From Bacteroidota bacterium (GTDB lineage: Bacteria > Bacteroidota > Bacteroidia > Bacteroidales > Prolixibacteraceae): 41,259 bases of DNA. The notes beneath the pieces are model-generated. The model had not been told where the DNA came from. It made no database searches and saw only the letters and a program-made list of their open reading frames with translations. The stretch covers positions 1 to 41,259 of the forward strand of contig JAUYMU010000048.1 in the NCBI GenBank assembly GCA_030698405.1. Reading direction: 5' to 3'. Positions 7,356 to 14,264 of the stretch are shown piece by piece (within the stretch, counting starts at the first letter, position 1; every line of letters starts with the position of its first letter). The position numbers were made by a program, and so were the translations under genes.

Positions 7356-8180
7356 CTAAAACCTAAACTTTTCCTTCACTTTTGGACCTTTCTCTGTCCA
7401 TTCAACTGTAGCGCATTCGGTGTAAAAGTCGTGTTCAAAGAATAGGATGTAGTTCTTTTCTGCCGCTTCTTTCAGGAAAGTTTCTTTTTCTTCCATCGCA
7501 GTCACCGGATACAAATCGTAGGATGCCAACCAAACGATTGGAACATTTGCCGCAGTCGGAATTAAATCAGACATGTAAACGTAGGTTTTTTCTCCTGAAT
7601 CGATGAACGGAATCATCTGTCCGGGCGTGTGTCCGTCGAACATTCGTACTGAAATTCCGGGGAATAATTCACATGCATCTTCAACCAATTGCATGTTCCC
7701 TTCAGTTTTCAGGAAATCAAGTATTTCAGGATAATAAGCCGCGCGCTCACGGATATTGGAGATTTTGGAATGTTCCCATTGTTGTTTGCTGCACCAGTGC
7801 GTGGCATTCGGAAACTGAAGTTTTAACTGTCCGTTTTCGCTGATTACCGCACCGTTGCAATGGTCCCAATGCAGATGGGTGAAATGCACATCGGTAATAT
7901 CTTCAGGTGAATAGCCTTTTTCTGCCAGCGATTTTTCGATCGCATCGGTTTCTTCATGGCCGTTGTTTCGCTGTACTTTTTCAGGATAATGGTTTCCAAC
8001 TCCCGCTTCAATCAGGATTTTTCGTTCGCCCAAATCAACCAGCAAACAGCGCAATGTCAACTTTGTGATGTTGTTTTCATCGGCAGGATAAACCTTCGAC
8101 CACATCGTTTTCGGGATCACGCTAAACAGCGAACCTCCGTCGCAGCTAAAGTTTCCGGCATGTATTGGGTGAAGTTGCAT
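7356..8180 (-). CDS. MBL-fold metallo-hydrolase (quorum-lactonase-like group)
   Basis: The 274-residue cytoplasmic protein of the metallo-beta-lactamase superfamily carries a complete di-zinc site: HxHxDH at H102, H104, D106, H107 (THLHWDH), then H184 (DGHTPGQM), D205 (SDL) and H250 (FEHDF). The TPGQM signature and overall length resemble the AHL-lactonase/YtnP-like group, which opens lactone or ester rings. The actual substrate cannot be read from sequence. No signal peptide is present. It stands alone between the RM relic and a repeat-rich spacer. The ATG at 8180 gives MQLHPIHAGNF, a natural start for this family. Confidence 0.85.
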   Translation of the reverse strand: MQLHPIHAGNFSCDGGSLFSVIPKTMWSKVYPADENNITKLTLRCLLVDLGERKILIEAGVGNHYPEKVQRNNGHEETDAIEKSLAEKGYSPEDITDVHFTHLHWDHCNGAVISENGQLKLQFPNATHWCSKQQWEHSKISNIRERAAYYPEILDFLKTEGNMQLVEDACELFPGISVRMFDGHTPGQMIPFIDSGEKTYVYMSDLIPTAANVPIVWLASYDLYPVTAMEEKETFLKEAAEKNYILFFEHDFYTECATVEWTEKGPKVKEKFRF

Positions 8181-8221
8181 GTTTCTGATGTTTGAAATTT
8201 CCGGCTAAAGTAAGAAAAAGG

Positions 8222-8244
8222 AGCCCCATCCCCAACCCTTCCCC
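8222..8244 (+). repeat. Left arm of a 23-bp perfect inverted repeat
   Basis: AGCCCCATCCCCAACCCTTC followed by CCC is exactly the reverse complement of 8384-8406. It also forms a local hairpin: CCCTTCCC (8236-8243) with GGGAAGGG (8249-8256). C/G-rich repeats of this kind are scattered between genes in many Bacteroidetes genomes (from memory, not checked). Confidence 0.8.
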
Positions 8245-8383
8245 GAAAGGGAAGGGGGCTGAGTACTGAAAGAATTGAAGCAGATTTCCTTTTTTGAGAA
8301 GATTTGATAAGAAGAGCACAGTTGAAGTTCAATAATGACAGAATAATCTGAATTAAGATTGCCCAAACTCCCTTCCCTATTTT

Positions 8384-8406
8384 GGGGAAGGGTTGGGGAT
8401 GGGGCT
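8384..8406 (-). repeat. Right arm of the 23-bp perfect inverted repeat
   Basis: Reverse complement of 8222-8244 with no mismatch. CCCTTCCC just upstream (about 8371-8378) mirrors the GGGAAGGG of the left copy, so both arms carry the same sub-hairpin. The arm ends one base before the stop codon of the DUF3810 gene and may act as its terminator. The roughly 140 bp between the arms hold no gene I can support. Confidence 0.8.
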
Positions 8407-8407
8407 T

Positions 8408-9490
8408 TTACTTTCCACTCTTTTTTTGCGCTACCGAGTCGGTTTCAAAATCCATCACAAACTGAACGACCCCGAAATAATCTTCAATGCCTTTTTCTAT
8501 TTTGTTGGTTTTCAGATACACATCGTTCACTTTTCCTGCCGCCTTGTCGATTTTTTCATTTCTCATATTTTCCCAGTGTTTCTGCACTTTCCGGATGTCG
8601 TCAATTACAGGTTTGTCGATTTGACGGACTAATTCTGGAAAATTATGCAGGTGTTTCGACTGTGACAAAAAGTAATTCACCATACTGATATTCGCTGAGT
8701 ATTGAAGATGCTTCGAATCACTTTGCGCACAAACCAGCCAGCCGTAAAAATTGGCTTCGGCTTCGCTGGTAATGCCAAACTGGTGCGCAAATTCGTGGGC
8801 CAAAACCTGCGGATATTCTATCATCAGCAAACTGTCGTTCAGGTGAACTTCGCTGAAGAAAGGTCCGTAATAACCGGCAATCGAGGCTTTTGCGAAGAAA
8901 TTGCTTAAAGTGATAGGCTTCGGTCGCCGGTTCCCCTGCGGATATTTCACCTTCAGGAAAGAAGCGTTCTTTTTGTAAGAAGCTTCAACCAACGAATTAA
9001 TGGTTGAAAAACTTACATTTTCGTAGGTGCAATACGAAGCATTTGTTTGGGCAATCAGGTTTTCTAGAACACGGACAAACTGAACTGTGTCGGGTTTCGA
9101 TTTGGTGATGGAAAGTCGCTCGTTGATACCTGTCCGGTAATAATTAAAACCCCAAAACCAGTAAAAAAGTACGTAACAGACTGCCAAAGTTTGTATAACC
9201 ATCAGGAGAAAACGGCCAAATTGTATTTTCCTGAAAATGACTAATATGACAAGTACCACCAGGAAAAGTGCCAGCAATCCGTAAAATGCATCGTCCAACG
9301 AAAACGAAACCCATTTGTTTACGAACGACAAAAGAAACGCAACTATCGGATAGAACGTTTGTGAATAAACGGTTTCGGTAACTCCGGGATGCCGTGAAAA
9401 AAGTTCTGTTAAGCCAAATGTTGCCAATGCCAGCCAGATTGGTAGGGCTGCCCAGCCAAAAAATAGTATGCGGAATTTATTTTGAGCCAT
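8408..9490 (-). CDS. DUF3810 family membrane zinc peptidase-like protein
   Basis: 360 residues. Three to four transmembrane helices occupy the first third (about 10-30, 45-62, 70-87, 95-114). A large soluble domain follows with the zincin motif HEFAH (H232, E233, H236) and acidic residues in TSEAEANFYG (E243/E245) that could supply the third metal ligand. Length, topology and motif fit the DUF3810 family of Bacteroidetes, presumed membrane-anchored metallopeptidases of unknown substrate. The gene is divergent from the outer-membrane-type gene at 9574 and shares the 80-bp spacer with it. Its 3' end abuts the 23-bp inverted repeat. Confidence 0.88.
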   Translation of the reverse strand: MAQNKFRILFFGWAALPIWLALATFGLTELFSRHPGVTETVYSQTFYPIVAFLLSFVNKWVSFSLDDAFYGLLALFLVVLVILVIFRKIQFGRFLLMVIQTLAVCYVLFYWFWGFNYYRTGINERLSITKSKPDTVQFVRVLENLIAQTNASYCTYENVSFSTINSLVEASYKKNASFLKVKYPQGNRRPKPITLSNFFAKASIAGYYGPFFSEVHLNDSLLMIEYPQVLAHEFAHQFGITSEAEANFYGWLVCAQSDSKHLQYSANISMVNYFLSQSKHLHNFPELVRQIDKPVIDDIRKVQKHWENMRNEKIDKAAGKVNDVYLKTNKIEKGIEDYFGVVQFVMDFETDSVAQKKSGK

Positions 9491-9551
9491 GTTTCAATTG
9501 AAATTAAATTGCGAAGATCAGTAATTTTTAGGTGTTTCAACAATTTAGGTA

Positions 9552-9559
9552 TAGATTTG
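9552..9559 (+). promoter_or_regulatory. TAGATTTG, Bacteroidetes-type -7 element
   Basis: Matches TAnnTTTG and lies 14 bp before the ATG at 9574 and 29 bp before the ATG at 9589. A transcription start just downstream would leave a very short leader for 9574, which slightly favours 9589. No strong -33 element is visible. Confidence 0.4.
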
Positions 9560-9573
9560 GCGTTCATTCAACC

Positions 9574-10107
9574 ATGTATAAAAAGAAAATGAATTTAAAG
9601 ATCATCTTGCTGGCAGCATTGTTATCCTTGGCCGGTTTTACAAACGCGCAGCCTTATAATAATGATATTGATGTTATTGTTGGTGCTTCGGTACCGGGAA
9701 TTTACCATGCCGGAATTGGCTTGCACTATATGCCTAGTAGCCGGTTGGGTATAAGCTTTGGGTCTGATTTTATGAACGATGAAAATGGGACGTTGTACGA
9801 ATTAGCTTTAATCCATTCTATTTATTTCGGAAAGCCTGATCGTAAAATACGCAAAAAATTATGGGCAGTAAACACAGGTATTTCGTTTTTAGTTGAGCAA
9901 AGCATCCACGAAAAATCAACTGCGGCCTACTTCGATTTTTACTTTATACGAAAGATTCCTATTACACCTAAAATATTTATTCAGCCTGAATTGGGTGCTT
10001 CCTACTTTCTTTTTGAACATTTAGTGGATGAAGCAGAGATTGTTACAAAGGGAAAAAGAACGAAGATTATCCCTAAAATTGGACTAAGTCTGGTTTTTAA
10101 AATTTAA
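9574..10107 (+). CDS. Small outer-membrane beta-barrel-like protein
   Basis: 177 residues from this start. A signal peptide (KIILLAALLSLAGFTNAQ) is followed by alternating hydrophobic/polar strands with Gly and aromatic residues, such as YHAGIGLHYMPSSRLGISFG and the closing KIIPKIGLSLVFKI ending in a near-terminal aromatic. This is typical of 8-10-stranded outer-membrane proteins of Bacteroidetes. No specific function can be assigned. The frame is open to a TTG at 9532. I use the ATG at 9574, but the ATG at 9589 (MNLKI) also begins a complete signal peptide. Mpl follows 43 bp downstream on the same strand and may be co-transcribed. Confidence 0.75.
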   Translation: MYKKKMNLKIILLAALLSLAGFTNAQPYNNDIDVIVGASVPGIYHAGIGLHYMPSSRLGISFGSDFMNDENGTLYELALIHSIYFGKPDRKIRKKLWAVNTGISFLVEQSIHEKSTAAYFDFYFIRKIPITPKIFIQPELGASYFLFEHLVDEAEIVTKGKRTKIIPKIGLSLVFKI

Positions 10108-10150
10108 ACAGCTATTCTTGAGTTAATTCAGCCTTCAAATTTTCAGAAAA

Positions 10151-11509
10151 ATGAGAGTACATTTTATAGCTGTTGGCGGAAGCGCCATGCACAACCTTGC
10201 CATTGCCCTGCATAAAAAGGGTTATCTGGTCACCGGTTCCGATGATGAGATTTTTGAGCCGTCGAAAAGCCGCCTGAAAAAACATGGATTGTTGCCCGAA
10301 CACGAAGGTTGGTTTCCTGAAAGCATCACTCCTGAATTGGATGCCGTAATTTTGGGAATGCACGCCAGGCAAGACAATCCTGAATTGTTGCGGGCTCAGG
10401 AACTTGGGCTGAAGATTTTTTCTTATCCTGAATACCTTTACGAACAAACCAAGGATAAAACCCGTGTGGTAATTGGCGGAAGTCATGGGAAAACGACCAT
10501 CACTTCAATGATCATGCACGTTTTGCAGTACAACAACATAGCTTTCGATTACATGGTTGGCGCACAACTTGAAGGTTTCGACACGATGGTTTCGCTGACG
10601 GAAGCCGCAAAAATTGCCGTTTTCGAAGGAGATGAATATTTGTCGTCGCCCATTGACCGCCGCCCAAAATTTCACCTGTATTTTCCGAATATTGCTTTGC
10701 TGAGCGGTATTGCCTGGGACCACATCAATGTTTTCCCAACATTCCCGTTTTACGTGGAACAGTTCCAGATTTTTGCCGATCTGATTGAGCCAAACGGTTC
10801 GCTTGTTTACTTCGGGAATGATGAAAATTTACAGCAGGTTGCAGCTAAAAGCCGCGCTGATATTCATAAATTGCCCTACCATTCGCACGAATCAGTGATC
10901 GAAAACGGGATAACTTATTTGGTAGCCGGAAACCGAAAAATCAAGTTGCAGATATTTGGCGACCACAATCTGCAAAATATTTCAGGGGCACAATTGGTTT
11001 GCCGCCAATTGGGTTTGACCGACGAGCAGTTTTATACTGCTATTGCTCAATTTAAAGGGGCTGCCCGCCGTTTGGAAGTGCTGGCTGAAACTAAAGATAG
11101 TGTGGTTTTTAACGATTTTGCTCATTCGCCCTCGAAACTGAAAGCCACAACAGAAGCGGTTAAAACGCAGTTTCCGGAGCGGAAACTGGTAGCTTGTTTG
11201 GAATTGCACACTTTTAGCTCGCTCAAAAAGGAATTCCTTCCGCAGTATAAAAACAGCATGGATGCCGCTGATCTGGCCATTGTATATTTTAATCCGCATA
11301 CCATTGAACACAAAAAACTGGAGCCCATTACAGAACAACAAGTTGCAGAAGCTTTCGATTCGCCGGGACTGATGGTTTTGACCGATTCGGATGAGCTTTT
11401 TGCTTTCCTGAAAACTCAAAACTGGCAAAATGCCAATTTACTGCTCATGACTTCAGGAAATTTTTCAGGAAAGAATTTGAAGGAGCTGGCCGCAGAGTTG
11501 GTGAAATAG
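10151..11509 (+). CDS. mpl: UDP-N-acetylmuramate:L-alanyl-gamma-D-glutamyl-meso-DAP ligase (murein peptide ligase)
   Basis: Recycles the murein tripeptide by joining it to UDP-MurNAc with ATP, bypassing MurC/D/E; cytoplasmic. The 452-residue protein has the three Mur-ligase domains: an N-terminal Rossmann UDP-binding part with VGGSAMHNLA (8-17), the ATP-binding loop GGSHGKTT (109-116), the central domain with FEGDEYLSSPIDRRPKF (Mpl-type, replacing the MurC equivalent) and the C-terminal domain with FNDFAHSPSK. GMHARQDNPEL near residue 69 also favours Mpl over MurC. A 12-bp perfect terminator hairpin follows directly after the stop. Confidence 0.92.
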   Translation: MRVHFIAVGGSAMHNLAIALHKKGYLVTGSDDEIFEPSKSRLKKHGLLPEHEGWFPESITPELDAVILGMHARQDNPELLRAQELGLKIFSYPEYLYEQTKDKTRVVIGGSHGKTTITSMIMHVLQYNNIAFDYMVGAQLEGFDTMVSLTEAAKIAVFEGDEYLSSPIDRRPKFHLYFPNIALLSGIAWDHINVFPTFPFYVEQFQIFADLIEPNGSLVYFGNDENLQQVAAKSRADIHKLPYHSHESVIENGITYLVAGNRKIKLQIFGDHNLQNISGAQLVCRQLGLTDEQFYTAIAQFKGAARRLEVLAETKDSVVFNDFAHSPSKLKATTEAVKTQFPERKLVACLELHTFSSLKKEFLPQYKNSMDAADLAIVYFNPHTIEHKKLEPITEQQVAEAFDSPGLMVLTDSDELFAFLKTQNWQNANLLLMTSGNFSGKNLKELAAELVK

Positions 11510-11513
11510 GAGT

Positions 11514-11552
11514 GAGGATATGCAACCGTTTATCCAATGTTTGCATATCCTC
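11514..11552. terminator. Bidirectional terminator between mpl and the rsbU-like gene
   Basis: A perfect 12-bp stem, GAGGATATGCAA (11514-11525) with TTGCATATCCTC (11541-11552), starts four bases after the mpl stop. The opposing gene ends at 11601, so it probably serves both convergent units. The T/A tail is only moderate. Confidence 0.8.
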
Positions 11553-11600
11553 TAAAATATATCAATTATCAAAGCTGTTTAGGTTTAGGTTAGGTTCGTT

Positions 11601-13178
11601 TTACGAAAGTAACCGCAATGCTAAAATGGTAATATCGTCTGATTGCTCATTCCCGTCAACAAAAAGATTCACTTCTTTCATTGTCTCATCAATTAAATCA
11701 TTTACCGACAGTGAACCCGTTTTCTTGATCGATTCGAGCAGTCTTTCTTCTCCAAAAAGATGATGATCCCTGTTCATTGCTTCTGTTACTCCATCGGTGT
11801 ACATGAAAATGGTGTCGTTCGGGTTCAGGATAAATCGTTCATTCACATAGTTTACATCACTGAAAGCCGCCAAAACCATTCCCGGCGATATTTTACGATA
11901 TTCAGAGAACTTGTTGCCTTTCATTACAATAAACGGATTGTGCCCAGCATTTGCGAATTCCACTTCGCCTGTTTTTAAATTAAGGATGCCAAGGAGTAAG
12001 GTGACAAACATACATTGTTCGTTTTCTTTACAAAGTTCGTTATTGGCTTTGAATAACACTTCAGCAGGACTTAATCCGCTCAAAGTGATGGCTTTAATAA
12101 GTGTATTGGTCATGGCCATAAACAGCGCTGCCGGAATACCTTTGTCGGAAACATCGCCAATTGTAAAAGCCAGATGGTCGTCGTCGATCATAAAATAGTT
12201 GTACAAATCGCCCCCAACTTCCTTTGCAGGGTGCATAAATCCAGAAATAGTAAAGACCGTTTGACCGGGAAAGGTTTCATTGGGGATCATGCTCATCTGA
12301 ATTGCTGTAGCAATCCGTAACTGGCCTTCCATACTTTCTTTGGCGATGGTTGTTGTGCGGAGGTCAACGATATACTGTTTGAGCGATACTTGCATCGATA
12401 GAAAAGCGCCCGAAAGTTTGCCCACCTCATCTTTGTAGCTCGAAGAATAAACATTGAGATAGTTTTGAGTGCTATCGGTAAGCTGAAAGTTATTATTTAC
12501 CAATTCGTGCGTATAGGATACCAGATTTTTGAGTGGTTTTGAAATTTGATTGATAAAGAAATAGGCCAGAGAAACCGAAATAATCAGAATACCCAATCCC
12601 AAAAGCGCGTACCAAACTGCAATTTTAGAAACAAGATCTTTGATATACTCACGCGAATAATCAACACCCACAATATATGTTTTTCCAGTTGCAGTTTTAA
12701 ATGGGATAAAAACAGATCGAACGGCTCCGTACATGTCCTCGTAACTGATGAAAACCGGTTTGTTGTCCCTGAATGGTTTAAAATATATTTCCTGAAGCTT
12801 TTCAGGTTTGTCTAAATATTTGCCATAGAAAGTATCGGCAGCGAGGCTTCCTGATGTCCAGCGCAATTCACCACCGAGCTTGATATAGGTATAAACTTCT
12901 TTAACATCAATTTTTTTTACAAATTCTGCCAATGAACTTACTATCCTGGCATATTCTTCCGGAGTAACCGATGTTGAGTCTTCAATTGAATCGTGATATT
13001 CGTCCCCAACAATAAATTTTGCTCCGTAAGCAGCCGACAAAAGCACTTGATCGATATCTTCTATTTCGGACTTTTGGGTGTAATTGATACTTAGCATTGT
13101 AAAACAGCCTACACTTATCAGGATGATTAGAAATACCAGCAGGAGTATTTTTTGCTTAATGGAGTGTTTTATTAACAT
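11601..13178 (-). CDS. Membrane-bound PP2C-type serine phosphatase with sensor and HAMP domains (RsbU-like)
   Basis: 525 residues: TM helix (about 10-32), a periplasmic sensor-like domain (about 33-186), a second TM (about 187-210), HAMP linker (about 211-265), then a SpoIIE/PP2C domain (about 300-525). Metal-binding Asp residues appear in GGDLYN (D324), GDVSDKG (D342, D345) and QSDD (D514/D515). Phosphatases of this design dephosphorylate a STAS antagonist in response to an external signal, releasing it to capture the anti-sigma kinase. The two preceding genes encode exactly those partners (STAS protein and HATPase kinase), so this is the sensing end of a partner-switching module. It is the last gene of the long minus-strand run, before a terminator. 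Confidence 0.9.
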   Translation of the reverse strand: MLIKHSIKQKILLLVFLIILISVGCFTMLSINYTQKSEIEDIDQVLLSAAYGAKFIVGDEYHDSIEDSTSVTPEEYARIVSSLAEFVKKIDVKEVYTYIKLGGELRWTSGSLAADTFYGKYLDKPEKLQEIYFKPFRDNKPVFISYEDMYGAVRSVFIPFKTATGKTYIVGVDYSREYIKDLVSKIAVWYALLGLGILIISVSLAYFFINQISKPLKNLVSYTHELVNNNFQLTDSTQNYLNVYSSSYKDEVGKLSGAFLSMQVSLKQYIVDLRTTTIAKESMEGQLRIATAIQMSMIPNETFPGQTVFTISGFMHPAKEVGGDLYNYFMIDDDHLAFTIGDVSDKGIPAALFMAMTNTLIKAITLSGLSPAEVLFKANNELCKENEQCMFVTLLLGILNLKTGEVEFANAGHNPFIVMKGNKFSEYRKISPGMVLAAFSDVNYVNERFILNPNDTIFMYTDGVTEAMNRDHHLFGEERLLESIKKTGSLSVNDLIDETMKEVNLFVDGNEQSDDITILALRLLS

Positions 13179-13224
13179 AGCTTTTTGTCTGTCAGGGTTA
13201 AAATAATTGGAACGATTTAAGTAT

Positions 13225-13659
13225 CTATTTGAGATTTACACAGAAAATGTTCCTGTTCTTCCCGTTTTCAAATTCGTATCGAAATTCATCTACATTTTCT
13301 TTGGCAAGCATAATCCCAAGTCCACCAATCGGTCTTTCTTCGAGCGGTAAGGCCAGATCAACTTCGCCGGGAAGTTTATTCTCAAACGGATTAAACGGGA
13401 TAGCCGTATCTTCGAGAGTTACAGTTAACAATTCTTTGTTTGAATCCACAATTACATCGATCATTCCATCGGTTATTCCTGATTTGAGATAGCCGTAATT
13501 AATGATGTTTGTGGCAATCTCGTCAACAGCCAGGCATAATTTGTAGGTCCTGCTTTTATCCAATCCAAGCTTATTTGCTAAACCGGTTAGAAATTCACGG
13601 ATTGGCTCCAGTGAATCCAAATTGGCGCTAAATTTCCTGAATTCAGTGGTTGTGTCCAT
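13225..13659 (-). CDS. Anti-sigma-factor-type serine kinase (RsbW-like HATPase)
   Basis: This 144-residue GHKL ATPase of the HATPase_c_2 type has an N-box CLAVDEIATNIINYGY (E47, N51), a TAIPFNPF segment, and the glycine lid GGLGIMLAKENVDEF. Family members phosphorylate a STAS antagonist on Ser and, when the antagonist is phosphorylated, bind and block a sigma factor or other target. It lies one base after the STAS gene and 46 bp before the phosphatase gene, in the classic antagonist-kinase-phosphatase order. No sigma factor gene adjoins the module, so the client is unknown. The two ECF genes at 26506 and 27121 are 13 kb away and look tied to the Sus locus. Confidence 0.88.
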   Translation of the reverse strand: MDTTTEFRKFSANLDSLEPIREFLTGLANKLGLDKSRTYKLCLAVDEIATNIINYGYLKSGITDGMIDVIVDSNKELLTVTLEDTAIPFNPFENKLPGEVDLALPLEERPIGGLGIMLAKENVDEFRYEFENGKNRNIFCVNLK

Positions 13660-13660
13660 T

Positions 13661-13981
13661 TTATTCAGGGTATTTATCTACAATGGTTACACTGAATAAC
13701 AGGCCGGTCATCCGGAGCGTTTCCACTACCTGTTCTTGTGGTTTTACCAGAAATAGTTTAACTGCTGAACCTAATTTTTGCTTGGCAAAAATGATTACCC
13801 TCAATCCGGCAGATGCCATGAAGTCCAGATTTTCAACATTTAGCACCAGTTCCGTGGGATTTTGCTGAATAATTTTCTGGACTTCTTCGTGCAATTGTGA
13901 TGCAGTTGAAGAATCCAAAGCGCCTTCTATCGTTATTATTGCAACATTTTCAATAACTTCTGATTTAACTGATAAACTCAT
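13661..13981 (-). CDS. STAS-domain anti-sigma factor antagonist (RsbV-like)
   Basis: This 106-residue single STAS domain has the conserved phospho-acceptor loop DFMASAGLRV, with S57 as the expected target of the partner kinase. Its 3' end lies one base before the kinase gene, which suggests translational coupling. An unusually good Shine-Dalgarno for this phylum, AGGAGG (13989-13994), lies 7 nt before the ATG and supports the start. Together with the next two genes it forms a complete partner switch. A second STAS gene (16394-16723) lies upstream within the GlgX unit and may compete for the same kinase. Confidence 0.9.
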   Translation of the reverse strand: MSLSVKSEVIENVAIITIEGALDSSTASQLHEEVQKIIQQNPTELVLNVENLDFMASAGLRVIIFAKQKLGSAVKLFLVKPQEQVVETLRMTGLLFSVTIVDKYPE

Positions 13982-13988
13982 CGTGTGT

Positions 13989-13994
13989 CCTCCT
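13989..13994 (-). promoter_or_regulatory. Strong Shine-Dalgarno AGGAGG before the STAS gene
   Basis: AGGAGG lies 7 nt upstream of the ATG at 13981. Most genes in this window lack such a site, so it fixes this start and suggests high translation of the antagonist. Confidence 0.6.
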
Positions 13995-14124
13995 TTTAAT
14001 TTGATTTTGTGTGATTAATTTTATTCTGAAACTACTTTTTAAGACTTACGCCATTCCGTCCGAAAAATGGGAAAAGCCTTGATTTGCATAATACCGCGGA
14101 CGGATATTGCTCCTGTTCTTTTGT

Positions 14125-14180
14125 CCCCGGGTTCCGTTTCACTTCACCCGGGGTTATTGATATTTTACCCCGTTGGGGTA
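14125..14180. repeat. Two strong hairpins between glgX and the STAS-kinase-phosphatase genes
   Basis: Hairpin 1 pairs CCCCGGGT (14125-14132) with ACCCGGGG (14146-14153) around a 13-nt loop. Hairpin 2 pairs TACCCC (14166-14171) with GGGGTA (14175-14180) around GTT. They fill the only large gap (283 bp) in the minus-strand run after 25879. They could terminate or attenuate transcription from glgX into the partner-switch genes, or be a dispersed palindromic repeat. From memory, CCCGGGG-type palindromes recur between genes in Bacteroidetes. The short ORFs across this gap look spurious. Confidence 0.65.
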
Positions 14181-14264
14181 GAAAAATATGTTTTCTATTG
14201 CCTTTGATTGCTTCCATTTTCTTCAGTTATTCTGCCTTTGGCTGTTTTCCGAAATATTGTGGGA

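Noticed and set aside
8117-8332. ORF on - over the inverted repeat near 8222
   Set aside because: Its sequence is a translation of the C/G-rich repeat and overlaps the MBL gene start; no family features.
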